DNA of 20,683 bases from Paracoccaceae bacterium. GTDB taxonomy: Bacteria > Pseudomonadota > Alphaproteobacteria > Rhodobacterales > Rhodobacteraceae. Location of the stretch: contig SLKB01000027.1 of the NCBI GenBank assembly GCA_007134805.1, forward strand, positions 1 through 20,683, in the 5' to 3' direction. The position numbers were made by a program, and so were the translations under genes. Below the pieces are notes generated by a model. The model was not told the origin of the DNA and ran no database searches. It saw only the letters and a list, made by a program, of their open reading frames with translations. This document shows, one piece after another, positions 8,648-15,037 of this stretch (within the stretch, counting starts at the first letter, position 1; each line of letters opens with the position of its first letter).

Positions 8648-8663
8648 CCTTGCACTTGCAAGG
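8648..8663. promoter_or_regulatory. Palindrome CCTTGCA-CT-TGCAAGG overlapping the ribosome site
   Basis: Seven-base perfect arms with a 2-base spacer end inside the AGGGGG ribosome site (8661-8666) of the regulator gene starting at 8672. As DNA it is a good dimer-binding site placed to block or tune expression. As RNA the stem (opening the innermost pair for a 4-base loop) would cover part of the ribosome site. Sequence alone cannot choose between the two. Confidence 0.4.
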
Positions 8664-8671
8664 GGGCACGG

Positions 8672-10060
8672 ATGAAAACCGCGAACCCGCAATCCTTGAA
8701 ACAGCCTGTGCTGATTGTCGAGGATGCCCCTTCGCAACAACTCCTCTACCGCACGGTGCTGCGGCGCGCCGGGTTTCCTGTGATCTGCGTCGAAAACGGA
8801 AAGCTCGCGCTAGAGGCTTTCCGGACACATTGGCCCAAGCTGGTGCTTGTCGACCTGAACCTGCCCGACACTGACGGGGTCAGCCTGATGCGCGAGATCC
8901 TGATGCTGCAGCCCGCGACGCGCGTGATCGTCATCACGGCCGATGGCACGGTCCCTAACGCGGTCGATGCAACGCGCAACGGCGCGCATGATTTTCTCGT
9001 CAAGCCGCTCGGTGATCTCCGGCTGGTCGGTGCCGTTAGCAAGGCCATGGCCGATCTGCGCAGTGCCGAGCAGGTACTGCCGCCGAACAATGCACCCGAA
9101 AGCGACCCTGTCGAGCCTGTTTTCCTGGGCCAGTCCCCCGCGATGCGCGAGGTCATGGACAAGATCAGCGCGATCGCACGTTCCATGGCGCCGGTATTCA
9201 TTATCGGGGAAAGCGGCTCAGGCAAGACCAGTTGCGCGCGCGCCATTCACCGCCAGTCTGCTCGGGCGCAGGGGCCCTTCGTGTCGGTGAATTGCGCGGC
9301 CATCGCGCCGGACCTGCTCGAGGAAGAGCTCTTCGGCCCGCAGTTCGACGAGAACCAGCCGCCGCGCGAGGCCGAAGGGGCAATCGCCCGCGCCGATGGC
9401 GGAATGCTCTTTCTGAAAAACCCGCAGGACATGCGCCCGGAATTGCAAGCGCGCTTCCTGCGGTTTCTTCAGCGCGGCGCACTCAACTGGCACAAGGACT
9501 CCAAGCCAAAGCGGGTCGATGTGCGTGTGGTTTGCGCGGCAAGCCGTGATCCGGTCGAAGCGATGCGCGACGGGCGTTTCGTGGAGGATCTCTATTATCG
9601 CCTGCTCGTGCTTCCGATGACATTGCCGCCGTTGCGCGACCGGGACACGGACATCGAATTGCTCGCCCTGGAGTATATCCGGCGCATCGGTGCGGAAGAA
9701 GGCAAGCTTTTCGACCGCATCTCGCCCGCTGCCCTATCCGTACTGAGTGATTACCGCTGGCCAGGAAATCTGCGCGAGATGATCAACGCGCTGCGCCACG
9801 CGATCGTCCTGCATGACGGCCCGGAGGTTGGCGTGAACATGTTGCCATCAGAGCTTCAGATGGAGGCCAGCGAAGGCGCGTGTGCATTGGGCGCTGCCGC
9901 GTCGCTCGAAGGGCGCACCATGGCCCAGATCGAAGAGATCGTCATAAAGGCCGCTGTTGCCCGGCACAGCGGATCGGTTCCCCGGGCCGCGCGTGAACTG
10001 GACATTGCCCCCTCGACCATCTACCGCAAGCGCGAGATCTGGGAAAAGGGTCAGCTGTGA
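8672..10060 (+). CDS. NtrC-family response regulator with degenerate AAA+ domain
   Basis: A 462-residue predicted transcription regulator with three parts. Residues 12-130 are an intact receiver domain: acidic pair E17/D18, phosphoacceptor D61 in VLVDLNLPD, T89 and K111. Residues 150-385 resemble a sigma-54-activator AAA+ module with Walker A G179-ESGSGKT. Where the sigma-54-contacting GAFTGA loop belongs (after ELFG, residues 223-240) the sequence reads PQFDENQPPREAEGAIAR. The Walker B position, normally LFLDE, reads MLFLKN (245-250). PLRDRDTDI and WPGNLREM are kept. Residues 415-460 are a Fis-type helix-turn-helix (GSVPRAARELDIAPSTIYRK). It probably binds DNA but neither hydrolyses ATP normally nor opens sigma-54 promoters; HupR and NtrC of Rhodobacter are precedents for activators lacking GAFTGA. 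The start at 8672 follows AGGGGG; an ATG at 8624 would extend through the palindrome. No histidine kinase is nearby. An SDR gene follows by 31 bases. Confidence 0.87.
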   Translation: MKTANPQSLKQPVLIVEDAPSQQLLYRTVLRRAGFPVICVENGKLALEAFRTHWPKLVLVDLNLPDTDGVSLMREILMLQPATRVIVITADGTVPNAVDATRNGAHDFLVKPLGDLRLVGAVSKAMADLRSAEQVLPPNNAPESDPVEPVFLGQSPAMREVMDKISAIARSMAPVFIIGESGSGKTSCARAIHRQSARAQGPFVSVNCAAIAPDLLEEELFGPQFDENQPPREAEGAIARADGGMLFLKNPQDMRPELQARFLRFLQRGALNWHKDSKPKRVDVRVVCAASRDPVEAMRDGRFVEDLYYRLLVLPMTLPPLRDRDTDIELLALEYIRRIGAEEGKLFDRISPAALSVLSDYRWPGNLREMINALRHAIVLHDGPEVGVNMLPSELQMEASEGACALGAAASLEGRTMAQIEEIVIKAAVARHSGSVPRAARELDIAPSTIYRKREIWEKGQL

Positions 10061-10091
10061 GTGCCCCAGGCAGGGCTGGCGATCTGATGAT

Positions 10092-10916
10092 ATGCGCACC
10101 ATTCTGATCACTGGCTGTTCCTCAGGGATCGGACATCACGCAGCCCATTATCTCAAGGACCGCGGATGGCGCGTCTTTGCGACATGTCGCAAGCACGAGG
10201 ATTGTGTGCGCTTGCTCGATGAAGGGCTGGCCAGCTTCCGGCTTGATCTTGATGATCCGGCCTCGATCACATCCGCGCTCGCCGAGGCACAAGCCCGCAG
10301 TGAAGGTCGGATCGATGCGCTGTTCAATAACGGCGCCTATGCCATCCCGGGCGCCGTCGAGGATGTACCAACCGAGGCGTTGCGTGCGATCTTCGAGACA
10401 AATCTGTTTGGCTGGCATGAGCTGACATGTCAGATCCTGCCCATCATGCGCGCGCAGGGACATGGGCGAATCGTTCAGAATTCGTCAGTGCTGGGGCTTG
10501 CGGCGCTGCGCTGGCGCGGGGCCTATGTCGCGACAAAATTCGCGCTTGAAGGCTTGACCGACACATTGCGGCTGGAATTGCGTGACAGCAATATCCATGT
10601 CAGCCTGATCGAACCCGGGCCGATCACAACCCGCTTTCGTCAGAACACCATCCCGCATTTCGAGCGCTGGATCGACTGGGAGTCCAGTCCTCACGCCGCG
10701 CTCTATCGCGACGAGCTTCTGGCGCGACTCTACGAGCCGAAGGGACCGGATCTGTTCGAATTGCCGCCCAAGGCCGTGACGCGTAAACTGGTCCATGCGC
10801 TCGAGTCGCGCCGCCCGCGGGCGCGCTATCCAGTGACTACTGCCACACATCTCGTGGGCCTTGCCCGGCGGGGTCTGCCCGGCGCAATGCTGGACTGGGT
10901 TCTGTCGAAAAACTGA
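10092..10916 (+). CDS. Short-chain dehydrogenase/reductase (SDR)
   Basis: A 274-residue classical SDR oxidoreductase with a Rossmann fold. The coenzyme loop is TGCSSGIG near residue 8. NNGAYAIPG replaces the usual NNAG. The catalytic Ser is in QNSSVLGLAALRW, and the Tyr-Lys pair is in AYVATKFALEGLTDTLRLEL, followed by the PG-containing LIEPGPITTRF. The extended C-terminal part (YEPKGPDLFELPPKAVTRKL and RYPVTTATHLVG) resembles SDRs acting on larger or lipid-like substrates, but the substrate cannot be named. The ATG at 10092 puts the glycine-rich motif at its normal place. No strong ribosome site precedes it, and translation may be coupled to the regulator that stops 31 bases upstream. A hairpin at 10945-10977 separates it from the next gene. 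Confidence 0.9.
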   Translation: MRTILITGCSSGIGHHAAHYLKDRGWRVFATCRKHEDCVRLLDEGLASFRLDLDDPASITSALAEAQARSEGRIDALFNNGAYAIPGAVEDVPTEALRAIFETNLFGWHELTCQILPIMRAQGHGRIVQNSSVLGLAALRWRGAYVATKFALEGLTDTLRLELRDSNIHVSLIEPGPITTRFRQNTIPHFERWIDWESSPHAALYRDELLARLYEPKGPDLFELPPKAVTRKLVHALESRRPRARYPVTTATHLVGLARRGLPGAMLDWVLSKN

Positions 10917-10944
10917 GCGCTTGCGATTTCGGCTCGAATTCACC

Positions 10945-10977
10945 GCGCAGGGGGTTAAGTTGCGGGTAACCCTGCGC
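10945..10977. other. Strong inverted repeat between the SDR and HIG1-like genes
   Basis: GCGCAGGG (10945-10952) pairs perfectly with CCCTGCGC (10970-10977). An alternative fold pairs GCGCA/TGCGC plus GGGTTA/TAACCC around a 9-base loop. It lies 28 bases after the SDR stop and ends 22 bases before the next ATG. There is no following T-run, so it is either a weak or Rho-assisted terminator or a leader structure or operator for the HIG1-adenosyltransferase pair. Confidence 0.4.
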
Positions 10978-10999
10978 TGTCACCAAAGGAGTCACCCCG

Positions 11000-11206
11000 A
11001 TGTTGTCCGACCCGCTCTTTCTGCTTGCCGCCGCTGCGTCGCTGGTCGTGCTCGTGGTGCTGGCCGTCGGCATCGGTGGCTTCGCGCGCGGCGGCGATTT
11101 CAATCGCAAGCATGGCAATCGCATGATGCGCTGGCGGATCTATGCCCAGTTCGGCGCAGTGGTGCTGATAATGATTTTCGTCTATTTCCGCGGCAGAGGA
11201 GCCTGA
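11000..11206 (+). CDS. HIG1-type twin-transmembrane protein
   Basis: A 68-residue integral inner-membrane protein. Hydrophobic helix 1 spans about residues 5-28 and helix 2 about 48-64. A polar, positively charged loop joins them (ARGGDFNRKHGNRMMRWR). The loop end R-W-R-I-Y-A-Q fits the R-x-R-x3-Q part of the HIG1 (hypoxia-induced) signature, and size and layout match bacterial HIG1_N proteins. Eukaryotic relatives associate with cytochrome oxidase complexes; the bacterial role is little defined. AAAGGAG at 10985-10991 supports the start. It stops 3 bases before the adenosyltransferase ATG, so the two are cotranscribed. A respiratory link would fit the ETF genes just downstream, but that is inference. 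Confidence 0.8.
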   Translation: MLSDPLFLLAAAASLVVLVVLAVGIGGFARGGDFNRKHGNRMMRWRIYAQFGAVVLIMIFVYFRGRGA

Positions 11207-11209
11207 GCC

Positions 11210-11782
11210 ATGGTGGTTCTCAACAAGATTTACACGCGCACCGGCGATGCGGGCGAAACCGCCCTTGGCAACGGCACGCGCGTGGCCAAGCATTCCCAAC
11301 GGGTCACAGCCTACGGCACAGTGGATGAATTGAACTCCGTGATGGGGCTCGCACGGCTGCATGCCGAGGGTGATCTCGCCGAGGCGATGGCCCGTATCCA
11401 GAACGACCTGTTCGATCTGGGGGCGGATCTCTGCCGTCCGGACATGGAGCGCGATGCCGAGGCCGAGTACCCGCCCCTGCGCATGATCCCCGCGCAGACC
11501 GAGCGGCTCGAAAGCGAGATCGATGCATTGAACGCAAAGCTCGAGCCCTTGCGCAGCTTCATCCTGCCGGGCGGCTCTGCGCTCGCCGCGCATCTGCATC
11601 TTTGCCGGACCGTCGCGCGGCGCGCAGAGCGCGAGTCGATTGCGCTGGCGACTGTCGAATCAATCAACGAATCGGCGCTGAAATACCTCAATCGGCTGTC
11701 GGACTGGTTCTTTGTTGCGGGCCGTGTGGCGAATGACGAGGGGCGCGCCGACATCCTGTGGGTGCCTGGAAAGAACCGTTAG
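11210..11782 (+). CDS. pduO: ATP:cob(I)alamin adenosyltransferase, PduO type
   Basis: A 190-residue cytosolic enzyme that transfers the adenosyl group of ATP to cob(I)alamin, making coenzyme B12. The N-terminal ATP-binding region has IYTRTGDAGETALGNG and AYGTVDELNS. IQNDLFDLGADL follows, and the C-terminal family block is FILPGGSALAAHLHLCRTVARRAER with ESALKYLNRLSDWFFVAGR. Length matches the family (about 180-200). GAGGAG lies about 9 bases before the ATG. In alphaproteobacteria the main customers are methylmalonyl-CoA and ethylmalonyl-CoA mutases, class II ribonucleotide reductase and others. With PrpE upstream, propionyl-CoA use is plausible. Automatic annotation often names this family cob(I)yrinic acid a,c-diamide adenosyltransferase; it is not the unrelated CobA/CobO fold. 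Confidence 0.93.
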   Translation: MVVLNKIYTRTGDAGETALGNGTRVAKHSQRVTAYGTVDELNSVMGLARLHAEGDLAEAMARIQNDLFDLGADLCRPDMERDAEAEYPPLRMIPAQTERLESEIDALNAKLEPLRSFILPGGSALAAHLHLCRTVARRAERESIALATVESINESALKYLNRLSDWFFVAGRVANDEGRADILWVPGKNR

Positions 11783-11893
11783 CGCCCAAACCGCCCGGAA
11801 CGCAGCGTCTCGGTGGCGCAGACGTCGGTTTTACACTGTCTTGAGGGCCGCGCTGGCGCTAAAACGGCGCTCAGGTTTACTAGGGAGACACAG

Positions 11894-12655
11894 ATGAAGG
11901 TTCTCGTGCCGGTCAAGCGTGTGATCGATTACAATGTCAAGGTTCGCGTAAAGGCGGATGGCAGCGGGGTCGATCTGGCAAATGTGAAAATGTCGATGAA
12001 CCCGTTTGACGAGATCGCGGTCGAGGAATCTATCCGCATGAAGGAAGCAGGCGTCGTGAGCGAAATCGTGGCCGTGTCGATCGGGGTCAAGCAGGCACAA
12101 GAGACGCTGCGCACTGCCCTCGCGATGGGGGCAGATCGCGCGATCCTGATCCTCGCAGCGGACGATGTCCACACGGATATCGAGCCGTTGGCAGTCGCGA
12201 AACTGCTCAAGGCCGTGATCGACGAGGAAGCCCCCGAGATCGTGATCTGCGGCAAGCAGGCTATCGACAATGACATGAACGCCACTGGACAGATGCTGGC
12301 AGCACTGACCGGTTGGGCACAGGCAACCTTCGCCTCGGAAATTACGGTCGAGGAGGGTCATGCCCGTGTCACGCGCGAGGTGGATGGCGGGTTGCAGACG
12401 ATCAAGGTCAAGCTGCCGGCAATAATCTCGGTCGATCTGCGCCTGAACGAGCCGCGCTATGCCTCGCTCCCCAATATCATGAAGGCGAAGAAGAAACCGC
12501 TCGATGAGAAGACACCTGCCGATTATGGAGTCGATGTCTCACCGCGGCTGACCATCATGAAGACGACCGAACCACCGGCACGCGCGGCCGGCATCAAAGT
12601 GGGCTCGGTCGACGAGTTGATGAGCAAACTCAAGGATGAAGCGGGGGTGATCTGA
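11894..12655 (+). CDS. etfB: Electron transfer flavoprotein, beta subunit
   Basis: A 252-residue soluble subunit that binds AMP. Together with EtfA it carries electrons from acyl-CoA and other dehydrogenases to ETF-quinone oxidoreductase. Characteristic segments are [20 protein letters not shown] at the start, [46 protein letters not shown], and the ETF-beta signature [20 protein letters not shown] followed by [20 protein letters not shown]. The length is canonical. The ATG at 11894 is chosen because AGGGAG lies just upstream and the family N-terminus starts exactly here; an in-frame ATG at 11813 adds unrelated residues. The 111-base gap after the adenosyltransferase could hold a promoter. 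EtfB overlaps EtfA by one base (TGATG), ensuring equal expression. Confidence 0.96.
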   Translation: MKVLVPVKRVIDYNVKVRVKADGSGVDLANVKMSMNPFDEIAVEESIRMKEAGVVSEIVAVSIGVKQAQETLRTALAMGADRAILILAADDVHTDIEPLAVAKLLKAVIDEEAPEIVICGKQAIDNDMNATGQMLAALTGWAQATFASEITVEEGHARVTREVDGGLQTIKVKLPAIISVDLRLNEPRYASLPNIMKAKKKPLDEKTPADYGVDVSPRLTIMKTTEPPARAAGIKVGSVDELMSKLKDEAGVI

Positions 12656-13581
12656 TGGCGGTTCTTCTTCTTGCAGAGGTAACGGACGGCACGCTCAACC
12701 GTGACGCAACCTCGAAAGCGGTGACGGCCGCGAAGCAACTAGGCGAGGTGACGCTGCTCTGTGCGGGCGGCTCGGCCAAGGCCGCGGCCGAGGCATCTGC
12801 AACAATCGACGGCGTGTCGAAAGTGCTCTGCGCAGAAGATGCCTCTCTTGGCCATCGCCTTGCAGAGCCAACGGCTGCGCTGATCGTCGGCCTAGCCAGC
12901 GCTTACAGCCATATCCTGGCACCAGCGACAACTGACGCAAAGAACATTCTGCCCCGCGTGGCCGCGCTTCTGGACGTGATGGTGATCTCGGATGTCTCGG
13001 GCATCGTGGACGCCCAAACATTCGAGCGTCCCATCTATGCCGGAAACGCGATCCAGACCGTCAAGACATCCGACGAAACCAAGGTCGTGTCGATCCGCAC
13101 CTCGACCTTCGAGGCATCCGGCGAAAGTGCCCCAGCCCCAATCGAGTCGATCACAGTGCCCGAAAATCCGGGGCTCTCGGAATGGGTCGAGGACAAGGTC
13201 GCCGCGACCGACCGGCCAGAGCTGACCTCGGCCAAGGTGGTGGTCTCGGGCGGGCGCGGTGTCGGCTCCGAGGATGACTTCAAGCTCATCGAGGGGCTTG
13301 CCGACAAGCTCGGTGCGGCAGTCGGGGCCAGCCGTGCCGCCGTCGATTCAGGCTATGCGCCAAATGACTGGCAAGTCGGCCAGACGGGCAAGGTCGTCGC
13401 ACCTGATCTCTATATCGCCGTGGGGATTTCGGGGGCCATTCAGCATCTGGCCGGGATGAAGGATTCGAAGGTCATCGTAGCGATCAACAAGGATGAAGAA
13501 GCGCCGATCTTTCAGGTGGCCGATTACGGGCTGGTGGGCGATCTCTTCACGATCGTGCCGGAACTGACCGAAAAGCTCTGA
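12655..13581 (+). CDS. etfA: Electron transfer flavoprotein, alpha subunit
   Basis: A 308-residue FAD-binding subunit of ETF. The N-terminal half (residues 1-185) is the ETF alpha/beta domain. The C-terminal half holds the FAD site: SGGRGVGSEDDFKLIEGLAD, GASRAAVDSGYAPNDWQVGQ, TGKVVAPDLYIAVGISGAIQ, HLAGMKDSKVIVAINKDEEA and PIFQVADYGLVGDLF. Length and motifs are those of the ordinary (non-bifurcating) alphaproteobacterial and mitochondrial-like ETF. It is translationally coupled to etfB. The convergent peptidase gene ends 48 bases beyond, and a short GC hairpin lies in between. Confidence 0.97.
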   Translation: MAVLLLAEVTDGTLNRDATSKAVTAAKQLGEVTLLCAGGSAKAAAEASATIDGVSKVLCAEDASLGHRLAEPTAALIVGLASAYSHILAPATTDAKNILPRVAALLDVMVISDVSGIVDAQTFERPIYAGNAIQTVKTSDETKVVSIRTSTFEASGESAPAPIESITVPENPGLSEWVEDKVAATDRPELTSAKVVVSGGRGVGSEDDFKLIEGLADKLGAAVGASRAAVDSGYAPNDWQVGQTGKVVAPDLYIAVGISGAIQHLAGMKDSKVIVAINKDEEAPIFQVADYGLVGDLFTIVPELTEKL

Positions 13582-13607
13582 ACCACGGGCGTCATTGCGA
13601 CCTAGGG

Positions 13608-13622
13608 GCCGCGCCGAGCGGC
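13608..13622. terminator. Small GC hairpin between convergent genes
   Basis: GCCGC (13608-13612) and GCGGC (13618-13622) form a 5-bp stem with a 5-base loop in the 48-base space between etfA and the convergent peptidase gene. It has no T-run on either side. Its position suits a bidirectional transcription end, but the structure is weak. Confidence 0.25.
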
Positions 13623-13629
13623 ACGACGC

Positions 13630-14625
13630 TTAGGCATAGAGCGACGCCCAACTTGGCAAGAAATCGCCCGGCAGGGCGCGCGCTTCGAACACGGCACGCG
13701 CGACGGCGCGCGACAGGCAGCACGCGGCCGCGTGGCCCAGTTCGCCGGCCTTCATCTGGTCAACCGGCGCCCCGCTGCCGGTCGAAACCGCAAAGATTAG
13801 ATCGCCATCAAACGGCGTGTGCGAGGGCAGGATGGCGCGCGCGATCCCGCCATGCGCCGCGATCGCCAGCCGGGTCAGTTGCGCCTGATCGAGCGTCGCA
13901 TCAGTTGCAACGATCGCGAGAGTGGTCGCCTGTCGGTCGATCTTAGTCAGCATTGGCAACTGCACCGGCGCGCTCGACACGCCACGTCCACCGAACTCTG
14001 TCCCCTGCTCGAACGGGGCTGCCCAGAACTGCGGCCCCTCGCCCGTGGTGACGCAACCGACAGGGTTTACAGCGACAAGCGCGCCGAGCATGACCCCGTG
14101 GCCCGTCACCCAAGACGCCGAGCCGATTCCCCCTTTCAGCCGCGCGGTGGTGGCGCCGAACCCTGCACCCGCACTGCCGAGGTCGAACACGCGGCCGCGC
14201 GCCTCAAGTGCTGCGCGGCCGAGGTCGGGATAGGGTGAGACGCGCCAGTCCTTCGCCCCACCGTTCGCAAGATCGAACAGGATCGCTGCAGGAACGATCG
14301 GTACCCGGATATCGCCAACGGGCAGCCCACGCCCCTGCCCCCGCAACCCGTCCATCACGCCCGCCGCCGCATCGAGCCCGAAAGCCGATCCACCTGAGAG
14401 CACGAGCGCGTCAACTTGTTGGACCAGCCTATCGGGTGCCAGAAGCTCAGTCTCGCGCGTGCCGGGCGCGCCCCCCATGACATGCACCCCGGCGGTGAAG
14501 GGTTGATCCGCAGTCAATACGGTGACGCCGCTGCGCAGCATTTCGTCATGCGCCTGCCCGACCAGAAGCCCGTCGATATCCGTGATGAGATTGAGCGGCC
14601 CGACTCCGGGCATCGGTGGTGGCAT
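13630..14625 (-). CDS. P1/DmpA-NylC family self-cleaving aminopeptidase
   Basis: A 331-residue N-terminal-nucleophile hydrolase of the P1 (L-aminopeptidase/D-esterase) family. These enzymes are made as precursors that cleave themselves to expose a Ser or Thr nucleophile. Family motifs are GGAPGTRETELL (51-62), LSGGSAFGLDAAAGVMDGL (76-94) and VPIVPAAILFDL (108-119). By analogy with the nylon oligomer hydrolase NylC, Thr234 in RQATTLAIVATDA should be the nucleophile. D273 and D275 in HTPFDGD lie 39 and 41 residues later, the NylC spacing, and N187 in VAVNPVG matches its Asn. The residue before the scissile bond is Ala, where NylC has Asn. No signal peptide is seen, so it is probably cytosolic. 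The ATG at 14625 follows GAGG by seven bases and gives the family N-terminus; an in-frame ATG at 14898 adds 91 atypical residues. The physiological substrate is unknown. Confidence 0.88.
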   Translation of the reverse strand: MPPPMPGVGPLNLITDIDGLLVGQAHDEMLRSGVTVLTADQPFTAGVHVMGGAPGTRETELLAPDRLVQQVDALVLSGGSAFGLDAAAGVMDGLRGQGRGLPVGDIRVPIVPAAILFDLANGGAKDWRVSPYPDLGRAALEARGRVFDLGSAGAGFGATTARLKGGIGSASWVTGHGVMLGALVAVNPVGCVTTGEGPQFWAAPFEQGTEFGGRGVSSAPVQLPMLTKIDRQATTLAIVATDATLDQAQLTRLAIAAHGGIARAILPSHTPFDGDLIFAVSTGSGAPVDQMKAGELGHAAACCLSRAVARAVFEARALPGDFLPSWASLYA

Positions 14626-15037
14626 CTTTGGTCCTCGGGCAGCATATCGGGCGTGTCTTGCAGGCTCACAAAACGTGCCTGATTTGCGCAGCCGCTGCTC
14701 GGAAAGCGTAGCGCAGGCTATTGCATGCGTGCAAGCCATCCACAGCTCCAGAGCGCTGCGCGGCCGCGGCGGCTGCGCTTTCATCAGGGTTGCGATCGTC
14801 GCAGCCTCTGGAAAACAGCGCTGAGCGAACCCCGAGACGGTGACGCTAGCGCCCTTCCTGTGCAGCGCGAATGCCTCGTTCATGACATCCGTCCGCAAGA
14901 ATGCGCAAAAATTGGTCGATTCTTGAGGAATCGAATTGTTATTCGCCGCGCAAGATGAAAAAAACCGTACCTATGTCAGCGGCCGCCTCGGCCCTCGCGA
15001 TCTCGAGATGAAGTCAGACAGGAGCCCGACCCGACCC
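14626..15037. other. Divergent intergenic region, peptidase gene / mrp operon
   Basis: This 412-base space separates the leftward peptidase gene from the rightward mrp operon and should hold both promoters. Open frames inside it look non-coding: Cys/Arg-rich translations with no family likeness and no ribosome sites. The only clear structure is the inverted repeat at 14917-14933, listed separately. The AT-rich patch 14900-14970 is the best promoter zone for mrp, but no confident -35/-10 pair was found. Confidence 0.6.
14917..14933. promoter_or_regulatory. Inverted repeat CGATTC-TTGAG-GAATCG before the mrp operon
   Basis: Six-base perfect arms flank a 5-base centre, 104 bases before the mrpA start, in the most AT-rich part of the divergent region. 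It is a candidate operator or promoter-associated element for mrp. No regulator can be assigned to it. Confidence 0.35.

Noticed and set aside
10917..10999. Cobalamin riboswitch before the adenosyltransferase unit
   Set aside because: The gap is only 83 bases and lacks the B12-box sequence and the multi-stem layout; only one hairpin is present.
11783..11893. Regulatory element or small gene between the adenosyltransferase gene and etfB
   Set aside because: Only a short direct repeat of GGCGCT was seen, with no convincing promoter pair, hairpin or coding potential in 111 bases.
14626..14898. N-terminal extension of the P1 peptidase, or a separate small gene
   Set aside because: The frame stays open to an ATG at 14898, but the 91 extra residues are Cys/Arg-rich, resemble no known domain, and lack a ribosome site. 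The ATG at 14625 has GAGG at the right distance and gives the family N-terminus.
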